Below, piece after piece: positions 1 to 9,400 of a stretch of 64,000 bases of DNA (position 1 is the first letter of the stretch; every line of letters starts with the position of its first letter). The notes under the pieces were generated by a model. That model saw nothing but the letters and a program-made list of their open reading frames with translations, was not told the origin of the DNA and made no database searches. Source of the DNA: Bog-159 sp050011755 (GTDB lineage Bacteria; Acidobacteriota; Terriglobia; Bryobacterales; Bryobacteraceae); NCBI GenBank assembly GCA_050011755.1, contig JBEKIM010000001.1:62001-126000 (forward strand), in the 5' to 3' direction. The translations under genes and the position numbers were made by a program.

Positions 1-2
1 CG

Positions 3-911
3 AGTGGGGGATTGGCGATTTTTCTGAGCTTTACGGCGGCCTACTGGCTGGCATGCCCAGGCAGTTATCCGCGCATCGCGCTGGCCGTGGCCGTACTGTG
101 GATCTTCGGGTTTCTCGACGACCGCTGGCCCTTCCGGCCGGCATGCAAGCTGGCCATACAGGTTGCGGCGGCCGGCTTTGTGGTACTGGGTGGTGTGGTT
201 TTCCCGTTAACTCCGTGGCATGGGCTCAATGTGCTGCTGAGTATATTCTGGATCCTGCTCATCACCAATGCCTTCAACCTGATCGACAATATGGACGGGC
301 TGTGCGGCGGAGTCATTATCGTCATCTGCCTGTTCCGCTGGTGGCTGCTCACTGCCGAGGGATACCGGAAAGACGCGGACTTGTGGGCCATGTTAGCTGC
401 GGCCTTCGCCGGCTTTCTGCTATTCAACTACCATCCGGCGCGCATCTTTATGGGCGATTGCGGGAGTCTGCCGGCCGGGTTCGCATTGGGTGCCTTGACT
501 CTGGCAGGGCCGACGCCGCATAAAGGACTCCTGCTGACAGCGTTCTGCTACCCGGCGTTGACGTTTGCCTATCCGATTTTCGATACGGTGCTGGTTTCGG
601 TGCTCCGCAAACTCGCCGGGCAACCTATCTCACAAGGAGGCCGCGATCACAGTTCCCATCGCCTCGCATCGCTGGGCCTTGACCAACGGCAAGTTGTCTG
701 GATTCTGTGGCTGCTGACGGCGCTTGGGTCCAGCTTGGGAATCCTGATCCACTGGAGACCGGATGCGCTGTTCGCGGCGGGCGGGTTGCTCCTAGGAACG
801 CTCCTGATGTTTGCCGTGTGGCTGGCAGCCTTACCGGGCTATCCTCGGCGAGGGATATTCCGGCAGTACCGAAGTCACCGGCAAGCGACTCTTTCCTGGT
901 ACCAACCATAG
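3..911 (+). CDS. WecA/MraY-type undecaprenyl-phosphate sugar-1-phosphate transferase, 5' end outside window
   Basis: Polytopic membrane enzyme of the polyprenyl-phosphate N-acetylhexosamine-1-phosphate transferase family, which loads the first sugar phosphate onto undecaprenyl phosphate at the cytoplasmic face. Seen: the reading frame is open to the window edge and begins with SGGLAIF, the usual PRxGGxAI motif near the N-terminus, so the TTG at position 12 is not the start and some N-terminal residues are missing. Family motifs follow in order: FGFLDDRW (DD pair), NAFNLIDNMDGLCGG, IFMGDCGSLPAG and the HIHHRL-like RDHSSHRL near the C-terminus. The rest is hydrophobic segments. The next gene is same-strand after 92 bases. 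Family assignment is firm; the sugar donor cannot be read from the sequence. Confidence 0.88.
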   Translation, partial: SGGLAIFLSFTAAYWLACPGSYPRIALAVAVLWIFGFLDDRWPFRPACKLAIQVAAAGFVVLGGVVFPLTPWHGLNVLLSIFWILLITNAFNLIDNMDGLCGGVIIVICLFRWWLLTAEGYRKDADLWAMLAAAFAGFLLFNYHPARIFMGDCGSLPAGFALGALTLAGPTPHKGLLLTAFCYPALTFAYPIFDTVLVSVLRKLAGQPISQGGRDHSSHRLASLGLDQRQVVWILWLLTALGSSLGILIHWRPDALFAAGGLLLGTLLMFAVWLAALPGYPRRGIFRQYRSHRQATLSWYQP

Positions 912-1003
912 CCATTTTTGACTGCATTCGCTTGATTCTACTGCGGCTCTTGTGTTAGCTTCAGAGACACCTAGCGTAATCTGCCGAACCCCATGGAAGC
1001 CGC

Positions 1004-2848
1004 ATGCACCCGAACGACGGCGTCGTCACGCTGAACCATCTTTTCTTCTACCATCTGGACCATTACCACTTCGATCGGCTGCTGACTTTTCAAAATCGCG
1101 GCGAGTTGATGGTCTGGTCCACGGAGCGATTTTCACGATCGGTCTTCGCTTTGCGGCAGTTCCTGTTGAAATCCAGCCTGGCGCCCGGCGATCGCGTGGC
1201 CCTGTTTTCGGAGAACCGGCCAGAGTGGCATATCGCCGACTTCGCCACACTGCTTTCGCGTCTGGTGGTAGTGCCGATTTACAACACGCTGTCACCGGCC
1301 CAGATCGCTTACCAGTTGCGCCACAGCGGCTGCCGGGCCGCGATCATCGCGGGTACAGGACAGTGGGAAATCCTGGAGCCGCTGCTGGCGGAACTGGCGG
1401 AGATGAAGACCATCGTGGCCATGGAAGAGACGCCCGGCGTCCACAGTTCCTTGCCGCGGATCGTCGCGGAGACACCCGCTTTTGACGAACCGGCCGTGAG
1501 CCGTATTCGCGCCGAGGCTTTGGCGGCGAGCCCGCAGGAACTGGCTACCATCGTCTACACATCCGGCACCACCGGCACGCCGAAGGGTGTGATGCTCTCG
1601 CACGGGAATATCGTGGCCGACCTTCAGGGCAGCCTGGCACGCGTCCCATCGAACACCGCGCACCAGGCCCTCTCGGTATTGCCGCTGCCGCATGTCCTGG
1701 AGCGTACCCTCAGCTATGGTTACTTCCACGAGGGCGTGCGTATTGCCTACGGCGACCCGCACGACTTCAAGGAATTGCTGCCCATACACCGCCCTGACAT
1801 CGTCGGCGTGGTGCCGCGGATTCTGGAAAAGATCAAGGAAGCCGTGGAAGCGCAAATTGCGCTGCTGGCGCCGCACCGGCGCGTGATTGCGGGGAAACTA
1901 ATCAATGCCGCGGTGGCGCGCGCGCGGAAAACTCTCCTGGGCGAATCCGCGCCGCTCTCCGCTGCGTTCGCTCCACTTGCCGACGTGCTGGTTTTTCCGA
2001 AAGTCCATCGCCAACTGTGCGGCCTCAAGTACTTCATTTCGGGCGGCGCCTGGCTCAACCCCGATTTGGAGTTGTTTTTCCGGGCGGCCGGTTTCGAGGT
2101 ATTGCAAGGCTACGGCATGACGGAGACCTCGCCAGTAATCACCCTTAACGAATATCACCGGGAAAAGATTGGCTCCGTCGGCCGTGCGCTCGATGGCGTG
2201 GAGATGCTCATCAGCGAGGACGGCGAAGTCCTCACGCGCGGGCCAAACGTGATGCTCGGCTATTACAAAGACGCCGCCGCGACTCGCCAGGTATTCGATG
2301 AAGATGGCTGGCTGCATACCGGCGATCTCGGCCGCATGGATGCCGATGGCTGCCTGACCATCACCGGCCGGCGCAAAGAGATCCTGGTTCTATCCAACGG
2401 CAAGAATGTGCCGTGTGCGCCATTGGAGCACGCTTTGCAGCGCAGCGTTTATATCCAGCAGGCGCTGATCGTGGGGGACGGCCGCAACTTCGTGAGCGCT
2501 CTGCTGGTGACCCATCCCGAGAACGTGGCGCGCATCGCCGCCGAGCACGGGTTGGCTTTCGGCAGCTATGATGAATTGCTGCTGGCCCCCCCGGTGGTGG
2601 CGCTGTTCCGCAAGGAGTTGGAAAGCCTGCAAGCCGAGTTCTCGCCCTTCGAGAGAGTCAAGCGATTCTGCTTCCTCAACGAGGAAGCTCTACTGGACAT
2701 CGAACTGGTGACACCCACCCTGAAAGTGCGGCGCGCGATCCTGGAGCGGAAATTCGCCGAATCGATCCGGCAGATGTACCGGCAGGAAGATCCGCTGGTC
2801 ATTCCGCGTTCCGAACAGACCCTGCCCGCCGGCAGCTATAAAGCATAA
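1004..2848 (+). CDS. Long-chain acyl-CoA synthetase-like AMP-binding enzyme
   Basis: 614-residue member of the adenylate-forming (ANL) superfamily, closest in layout to long-chain fatty-acid-CoA ligases (FadD15/FAA type). Seen: P-loop-like motif VYTSGTTGTPKG around residue 184, YGMTETSP around 370, HTGDLGRMD around 438 and the hinge/ligase motif GRRKEILVLSNGKNV around 456. The enzyme should activate a fatty acid through an acyl-adenylate and pass it to CoA or to a carrier protein. An ACP follows 17 bases downstream and a second AMP ligase is coupled to that ACP, so the three genes look like one acyl-activation module. ATG at 1004 is the first start in frame. The true substrate and acceptor are unknown. 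Confidence 0.86.
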   Translation: MHPNDGVVTLNHLFFYHLDHYHFDRLLTFQNRGELMVWSTERFSRSVFALRQFLLKSSLAPGDRVALFSENRPEWHIADFATLLSRLVVVPIYNTLSPAQIAYQLRHSGCRAAIIAGTGQWEILEPLLAELAEMKTIVAMEETPGVHSSLPRIVAETPAFDEPAVSRIRAEALAASPQELATIVYTSGTTGTPKGVMLSHGNIVADLQGSLARVPSNTAHQALSVLPLPHVLERTLSYGYFHEGVRIAYGDPHDFKELLPIHRPDIVGVVPRILEKIKEAVEAQIALLAPHRRVIAGKLINAAVARARKTLLGESAPLSAAFAPLADVLVFPKVHRQLCGLKYFISGGAWLNPDLELFFRAAGFEVLQGYGMTETSPVITLNEYHREKIGSVGRALDGVEMLISEDGEVLTRGPNVMLGYYKDAAATRQVFDEDGWLHTGDLGRMDADGCLTITGRRKEILVLSNGKNVPCAPLEHALQRSVYIQQALIVGDGRNFVSALLVTHPENVARIAAEHGLAFGSYDELLLAPPVVALFRKELESLQAEFSPFERVKRFCFLNEEALLDIELVTPTLKVRRAILERKFAESIRQMYRQEDPLVIPRSEQTLPAGSYKA

Positions 2849-2865
2849 ATGGAAAAGAGGCCACA

Positions 2866-3159
2866 ATGCCCGAACAGACGCTAGTCAAATGGAATGAAGA
2901 AACGATTCTGGAGCATCTGAAGAAAATCGCCCGCGAACAGCTTAACCTGACGCCGGAACAGATCGAGGCGATTGGTCCCAGCGTCCCGCTGATGGACGCT
3001 TTGCAATTGGATTCTCTGGCACAAGTAGTGCTCGTGACCACCATCGAACAGGACTTCGGCTGCGCTTTCGGACTGGAACAGTGGCAGCAGCTGGAAACCG
3101 TGCAGGACCTGGTTAAGATGATCGCCGGCCGGGTGTGCGAGCAGGAGCCGCAGGCATGA
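2866..3159 (+). CDS. Acyl carrier protein
   Basis: 97-residue carrier protein. Seen: the phosphopantetheine attachment signature LQLDSLAQVV at about residues 46-55, with Ser as the modified residue in DSL, in a helical four-helix-type sequence of normal ACP length plus a short N-terminal extension. An AAGAGG ribosome site lies five bases before the ATG. Its TGA overlaps the ATG of the downstream fatty-acyl-AMP ligase (ATGA), a sign of translational coupling. Inferred role: accept the acyl group activated by one or both flanking AMP ligases and hand it to an acyltransferase. No polyketide or fatty-acid synthase gene lies next to it, so it is unlikely to be the housekeeping ACP. Confidence 0.85.
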   Translation: MPEQTLVKWNEETILEHLKKIAREQLNLTPEQIEAIGPSVPLMDALQLDSLAQVVLVTTIEQDFGCAFGLEQWQQLETVQDLVKMIAGRVCEQEPQA

Positions 3160-4919
3160 GTGCTCTGACGCTGAAAGGCGCCACCCTGCCAGAGATTCTG
3201 CTGAACCTGGAGAATTGCACCCGCTGGGGCGCGCGTTTCGTGGCGCCGTCGGAGGAAGCTACTTTTTATCCGTACCAGGATGTGCTGCGCCGCGCCCAGA
3301 AGGCCGCAGCCGCTTTGCAGGCGCGTGGACTCCAGCGCGGCGACCGCGTAGCCTTGATCCTTTCCACGTCGATTGAGTTCTTCGATTCCCTGCTGGGCGT
3401 GCAGCTTGCCGGCGGCATTCCGGCCGCTCTCTATCCACCGTTCCGGTTGGGAAAGCTCGATGAATACTTCGCCCGTTTGCGGAAGATGTTGACGAAGATC
3501 GGGGCCAAGTATCTCATCACCGAAGGCCGTATCCGGAAATTGCTAGGCCCGGGGGTAGTGGGCGTAGAATCCCTCCGCGAGGTTTTGGACGCCAAAGATT
3601 TACAGAGCGGCGGCGGACGTTGGCAACCCGTGGACGTAGATCCGGACCAACCCGCGTTCCTGCAATTCTCTTCGGGAACCACGGTCGAGCCTAAAGCCGT
3701 AATGGTGACACACACCAATCTGCTCGCCAATCTGACCATGATGCAAAAGTGCCTGGTATACCGCGGCGAAGACGAAATCGATAATGGCTGCGTCTGCTGG
3801 TTGCCGCTGTACCACGATATGGGCCTGGTGGGTTGCTTGTACCTCGGGATGTATTATCCGGGCACGGTGACCTACATGGGGCCCGATACTTTCCTGGCGC
3901 GGCCGGCCATCTGGCTGCGCACCTTATCGCGCTACAAGTCTGCCATTTCCCCCGCGCCGCATTTTGCTTACAGCTTGTGCGCCACGAAGATCAAAGACCA
4001 GGAAATGGAAGGGGTGGATCTGTCGCGCTGGCGGGCGGCCCTGAACGGGGCCGAGCCTATCGAATCCGACGGCGTACAACGCTTCACGGAACGCTTTGCC
4101 CGTTGGGGCTTCAAACCGGCTGCCATGACCCCGGTCTACGGCCTGGCTGAAGCCGGATTGGGTGTGACTTTTACCGATCTCGACGATCTCCCGCGCTTCA
4201 CCGAATTCAGCCGCGAAGGCTTGTGGAATGGCGGCACGGCGCACCTGGGACCTGGGCGCCGCATCGTCTCGGTCGGCCGGGCACTGCCCAGCGTGGAAGT
4301 GGCCATTGTCGACGACCAGGAAAAGCGTGTGCCGGACGGGTGTGTAGGGCGCATTTGGGTTAAGGGGCCATCGATTACAAAGGGTTACTGGGACAGTCCG
4401 GAGTTGACCGCTAACATGATTCATGGCGACTGGCTGGACACGGGCGATCTGGGCTTCTTTCATGAAGGCGAACTCTACATTGCTGGACGGGCCAAGGACC
4501 TGATCATCATCCGCGGCCGCAACTACGCTCCTCAGGAAATGGAAGAACTTTTGCTGGATGTGGAAGGCGTGCGCAAGGGCTGTACCGTAGCCGTGAGCAC
4601 CATGGTCGAAGGCGAAGGAGAACAGCTCATCATCCTGGCGGAGAAAGACCCGCGCAGCAAGCGGCCCGAGGAAGAGGTAATTGCGGAGATCGGCCACTGC
4701 ATCCTCACCGGGCTCTCCCTTAAGCCGCGGGACGTGGAATTGCTGGAACCGGGAACACTGCCACGAACCTCGTCGGGCAAACTCCGCCGCTCCGAAGCCC
4801 TACGGCAATTTCTGGCCGGCGAGTTAGTGCCACCGGAAAAGGTAACTGCGTTGAAGATGCTGTTTGAAGTGGGCAAATCGCAGTTGGCGTGGGCCAAATT
4901 CCGGGCGGAGAAGAAGTAG
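3156..4919 (+). CDS. Fatty-acyl-AMP ligase (FAAL)-like enzyme
   Basis: 587 residues from the ATG at 3156, which overlaps the stop of the ACP gene; the frame runs upstream to 3135 but that start lies inside the ACP. Seen: ANL motifs FSSGTTVEPKAVMVTH near residue 170, CWLPLYHDMGLVG near 215, VYGLAEAGLGV near 325, LDTGDLGF near 426 and GRAKDLIIIRGRNYAPQE near 445. The LPLYHDMGLVG and IIRGRNYAPQE forms are typical of FAALs, which transfer acyl-adenylate to carrier proteins rather than CoA. That fits the coupled ACP. The gene runs convergently into the sulfotransferase gene with a 10-base gap. Substrate chain length is unknown. Confidence 0.85.
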   Translation: MSALTLKGATLPEILLNLENCTRWGARFVAPSEEATFYPYQDVLRRAQKAAAALQARGLQRGDRVALILSTSIEFFDSLLGVQLAGGIPAALYPPFRLGKLDEYFARLRKMLTKIGAKYLITEGRIRKLLGPGVVGVESLREVLDAKDLQSGGGRWQPVDVDPDQPAFLQFSSGTTVEPKAVMVTHTNLLANLTMMQKCLVYRGEDEIDNGCVCWLPLYHDMGLVGCLYLGMYYPGTVTYMGPDTFLARPAIWLRTLSRYKSAISPAPHFAYSLCATKIKDQEMEGVDLSRWRAALNGAEPIESDGVQRFTERFARWGFKPAAMTPVYGLAEAGLGVTFTDLDDLPRFTEFSREGLWNGGTAHLGPGRRIVSVGRALPSVEVAIVDDQEKRVPDGCVGRIWVKGPSITKGYWDSPELTANMIHGDWLDTGDLGFFHEGELYIAGRAKDLIIIRGRNYAPQEMEELLLDVEGVRKGCTVAVSTMVEGEGEQLIILAEKDPRSKRPEEEVIAEIGHCILTGLSLKPRDVELLEPGTLPRTSSGKLRRSEALRQFLAGELVPPEKVTALKMLFEVGKSQLAWAKFRAEKK

Positions 4920-4933
4920 CGGATTAGCGCTAC
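4916..4933. terminator. Inverted repeat shared by two convergent gene ends
   Basis: GTAGCG and its reverse complement CGCTAC are separated by six bases and span the stop codons of the FAAL gene (+) and the sulfotransferase gene (-). The small hairpin is symmetric for both strands and there is no long T-run, so it may be a weak bidirectional terminator or chance. Confidence 0.35.
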
Positions 4934-6444
4934 AAGCGGCCTCTGGCCCAATCGTAGAGTCGGCGGTCCTTCTCTACCGATCGCAAAAGCAACGATCCAA
5001 CTTCGTCATCTGGATGAATCCAATTGAGATCGTCGCGGTAATCGGCCGACGTGTTCTCCACCGGTGCGGGACTCGCGGGAAATTCCAGACCGGCATTCCG
5101 CGCCAGGGTCCGCAGCTTGACGATACTCTCTTCCATCCGCTCCGTGATGCCCACGAAGAAAAACTCGCTCAGCGCCGCCTTGGCCGCCTGCAAAACGTCC
5201 TCGGCTGCGGGAGCGCTATGGCGCGAGAAGAAATTCACATTGTGGTTCTCACGGAACGGGATGTCCCGCTTTTGAGTCAGCAGCCACCTCGCAAATTCCC
5301 GTAATGTGAGTTGCGGGGCGTTTGGCGGCACGGCTTCGAGCAGGCTTTGCGAAGTGATCTTCGAATAATGCTTCCTGATGTGCGTCATGTACGAGATGAA
5401 CTGCTGGATCGGATCGCGCAAGAACGTGACGTACAGCATTTCCCGCCCCGCCAACCATCGTGGGAACACCCGCACGTGGTGCGAGCTCAGCCCCCATATT
5501 CTGGGATCCTGCAGCAAGTGGCTCCGGAGAACCTCCTCGCCATATACGAAGTACGTATCGTTTACGTACAGTCCCAGGTGCCGCGGTCCGAAATGTCTCT
5601 CCAGCAGCGCCCGGAACGAGGTCCCCGCGCACTTTGGGACATGAATATGGGCAATGATAGGCGCCGGGTCCGGATTCTTGGTTTCGGTTCGTCCGGCTTG
5701 CGCGATGGCGAAAACTCTCCGCTCGCCATCGGGTGCAGGCGTTATCGATTCGAGTCTCACTCGCATCGCGCCGCACTCTTCGAACGCCTGGCGAATTTGT
5801 CCGGAAATCCCCGCGGTTTCGATGAAACCAATGGCCAGCAAGCCGGACATATTCATACGATGCTGTACAACTTGCTTCAAGGCGCTGATGCAATCCGGCG
5901 CCGGACTGGGCCAAGCCCAAGAAACCACCACGTCCGCTTTCTCCGCCGGGCCGGCCCCAGCCGGGTCTTGCAACACTTCCAGGCGGGTGAACTTTCGGAA
6001 TCGGATCTCCGCTTCAAGAAGCGCGCGCTCCAAGCCGCCTGTGGCCTCTCCCATCCCACAAACCTCATCGTCCGGTTTGAATTCGTGGTACGCTTCGAGC
6101 GCCGCGAGAAACGCGGCTTCCCAAGGCGATAGCGCGCCTTCGCGCCGTTTGATCCAACGGCCGGTACCCCTGGGAACCACGAGATCGGAGCCGGCATAGC
6201 GCACCTCCAGTTTGTTGAGGCCTGGCCTCAAATACGCGCTCGGATCGAAATGGAAACCTTTACACCCATCGGCAATACCGGCCGCCAGCAGATCTTCCCG
6301 GAACACTTCGCAAGGAACGGTGGCCACCACTCGCGAGTTGACGACCATCTCGACTTGCACCGCTCTGCCGGGATCGGCGTCATCGGCGGCCCAGCCGGAG
6401 ATGCCCACGTCCGCGATCGTGTCTACACAGCCAATCAGAGGCAT
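4930..6444 (-). CDS. Sulfotransferase with N-terminal ISGWA-type beta domain
   Basis: 504 residues. Seen: the C-terminal half carries a PAPS-type 5'-phosphosulfate loop HVPKCAGTSF near residue 268 and a 3'-phosphate motif FLRDPIQQFISYMTH near 343, placing it in the carbohydrate sulfotransferase superfamily. Residues 1-95 form a separate module beginning GCVDTIADVGISGWAADDADP, a beta-rich accessory domain found beside glycan enzymes in soil bacteria. A similar GWA-containing module lies inside the neighbouring methyltransferase/GT2 protein. The middle region (about 130-250) is less clear and may be a degenerate methyltransferase-like domain. It sits 12 bases downstream of that GT2 gene on the same strand, so the pair is probably one operon. 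Expected role: sulfation of a surface glycan; the acceptor is unknown. Confidence 0.8.
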   Translation of the reverse strand: MPLIGCVDTIADVGISGWAADDADPGRAVQVEMVVNSRVVATVPCEVFREDLLAAGIADGCKGFHFDPSAYLRPGLNKLEVRYAGSDLVVPRGTGRWIKRREGALSPWEAAFLAALEAYHEFKPDDEVCGMGEATGGLERALLEAEIRFRKFTRLEVLQDPAGAGPAEKADVVVSWAWPSPAPDCISALKQVVQHRMNMSGLLAIGFIETAGISGQIRQAFEECGAMRVRLESITPAPDGERRVFAIAQAGRTETKNPDPAPIIAHIHVPKCAGTSFRALLERHFGPRHLGLYVNDTYFVYGEEVLRSHLLQDPRIWGLSSHHVRVFPRWLAGREMLYVTFLRDPIQQFISYMTHIRKHYSKITSQSLLEAVPPNAPQLTLREFARWLLTQKRDIPFRENHNVNFFSRHSAPAAEDVLQAAKAALSEFFFVGITERMEESIVKLRTLARNAGLEFPASPAPVENTSADYRDDLNWIHPDDEVGSLLLRSVEKDRRLYDWARGRL

Positions 6445-6456
6445 GCCCGCCGCGAC

Positions 6457-9400
6457 TCAATCTAACGCCAGACTAAAATCCTCTTTCCGCCGGGCCAAGT
6501 TCGGATTATAGTAAGGATCGTTCGCAATATACCGGGCCCATTTTCTTTTCATGTACCCATCCTCGGCAGGGTCTGGAATCTTGTCCTTTTCAGTCTTGGT
6601 GGCCGACTCATAGTGATAGAGCCTGGCATAGGGTGTATACACGTTGCGATATCCAAGTTCCAGGAGTTTTAGGCAGAGGTCCACGTCTTGAAACGCAACT
6701 GCCAAATTGACCTCATCAAATGCCCCGGCTTCAAAGAACTTCTCGCGCGCGACCAGCAGGCACGCCCCGGTCACTGCGCTGCAGTTGCGGACCAGGTTGG
6801 GGAAGTCAAAGTAGTAATGCGGCAACTCGCCCGGCACGCCTTTAAACGCATGGCTGCAATTGCCATATAGGCCCATCACCACACCAGCGTGTTGAATCGA
6901 ATTATTGGGATACCACAACTGCGCGCCGACTGCTCCGATCTCAGGGTGCTGGGCATGCTCCAGCATCGCGGTCAGCCACTCGGCTGTGATGATCGCCGTG
7001 TCGTCATTCAGAAAAAGAATGAAGGGCGACGCCGTGATACGCGCAGCGGCATTGTTCATCTGGGAGAAGTTGAAGGGCTTGCCGCGCCAATCGAAATGCC
7101 GGACGGGCGCCTTGCGCGCGGCCAGGCGGGACGAATACTCCTCCACCCGCTGTGTGCGCGAGTTATCGATCACTACAATGTCGTAATTCTTGTACGCCGT
7201 CTTCTCCAGGACTTCTTCCAGCGCCCGGAAGACGTTCTTGTGACCACCGGTCGGAATCAGAATACTGACGCGTGGCTCTCCCGCAATAGGGTAACGAACC
7301 CGGTAACGGCACGCTGCGGTTTCCTCCACGAGTGCGCCGGGCGCGTTTCTATCGACATAGGCCGCCAGTGCCCGCTTTCCATCCGTGCTGGCCTCGGGCT
7401 TCTCGTCCGGCGCTTTAGCGGCGGAGCCGGAGACTGCCCGCCAGTGATACAGGATCTTAGGTATCCTTCTGATTTTCTGTGTCCGCTCGCTGATACGCAG
7501 CAGGAATTCGTAATCCTGAGCGCCGTTGTAGCTCTCGTCCAGCCCGCCGAGACTCTCCGCAAGAGAGTGCCTCACCACCACAAAGTGGCATACATAGTTG
7601 CAGGAGTGAAATAGTTCCGGAGACCAATCCGGCTTGAAAAATGCGTCGTAGCGGCGTCCCTGCTCATCGATCTTGTCCTCATCGGAGTAAAACAGGTCGG
7701 TATCCGGCGTTTCATTAATGCTCCGGACGATTTCGGACAATGCGAACGGAGCGATTTCGTCATCGTGATCCAGAAAGGCCACGAATTCTCCGGTACATAA
7801 GCGCAACGCCGCATTCGTAGCTCCGGATATACCGAGGTTCTCTTTCAAGACAGTGAGACGAATGCGCGCATCGCGTTGCACGTATTGCTGTAGGACGGCC
7901 GCCAGCGTCGGGTCGTCCGAACCGTCGTCGGCCAGACATAACTCCCAGTTTGGATACGTCTGGTCAATGACGGATTCGAGGCATCGGATAAGGACTGGGA
8001 TGGGAGGCTTATACACCGGGACGGCGATGCTGATGCGGGGGCATACGGCGAAGCTGCCCGCCTCGGATCGCATCTGGCCCAGATCTTCTACCGTGGGTTC
8101 ATTGCGGGCAATCCATAAGCCGTACCCGGGCGGCGTCTGCCAATCGATGAGGATATTGCAGGCCACTTCCCGCGTCTGCCCACTCCGTGCGGTAGCGGTC
8201 ACGCGCACTGTGCATGGACCCTCCGGCAAGCCGCATGTATCCCAGAAACAACGGTAACCCGATTGATCGGCGCTGGCAATGTCCGGGTAGCTGCGAGCAA
8301 CATCCGGCCTCGGAGTGCCGTAAGATGCCGGGACCGGAGGATCGTCGTTAATCCGTATCAGAATGCGATCGATTCCAGAGTTGGCGAGCGCCCAACCGCG
8401 AATCTCCACTACATCCCTTCCCGGCAGGACTTGGCGATCGCCCGGAAAGTCGCACATGAGCGCCATGAACTCCCCAGTCGATTCCGCATGCGGAGGATTG
8501 GCGGAATCCGTTGCCACCGCCGATTCCTGGCTAGGCCACGACGCCGCACGGTTCGGATCGGGGCTCCGGCCGGTCAGGCGCAGAAGCAGCCCGCCCAAAC
8601 TACAGAATGCCTTCCAGATCCGGCTGTCGTAGATGGCTTGAATCGCGCGCTTATTGGTGACCAGGCCGATCTCCAGATCCCGCAGCCTGCCATCCAAACG
8701 CGTCTGGAAGTCCAGGCTGCTCTGGAGACCTTCTATCCGCTTCCGAATTACTTCCAACTGCTGTGCCACCAAGTGGTCCGACCGTTCGGCCTCAGCGGCC
8801 ATCTGGTCTAACCGTACGGCGTGGGCGGCCATCTGATCCGACTGGGCGGCACGTGCGGCCAAATGGTCCATCTGTCCCGCGATCTGAGACAACTTGCTAC
8901 CAATCTCGCTGGTACGCGCCTTGCCGGCCGCCTCCAACAACCGTGCCATTCGCTGCTGCGGCCAGTCCGTCAGCGAATCTTCCGGTGCAATCGACGGAGG
9001 AACTTCCAGGATATGCCTCTCCAACTGCCGCAGCAGAGCGGATACGTCGCCCCATTTCTCCCGATAAGCCCGCACATCCGCCAATTCGTTTTCGATGTTG
9101 GAAAGGTGCGCATGGTGTAGGGTTCGCCCGTTTATCAACTCTTGTTCGATGTTGCGAATATGCCGGTCCTTGTCCACCGTGACGCGCGCATTCTGGGCGA
9201 TCGTCAAGAACAGCTGACAAAATGCCAGCACGCTCTGCAGATCGGCCTTTTCCCCGGGGAGGACGAAAGATCCGCGAACCGCTTCCAGATCCGCCAGGCT
9301 GTGGCGCTTCGACAGCACGAACCCGGTTCGATAGTTGGGTTCACCCCAGTCCTGGGCGGCATACACTTGATTAAAACGGCGATTCAGCTCCTGTACGAAA

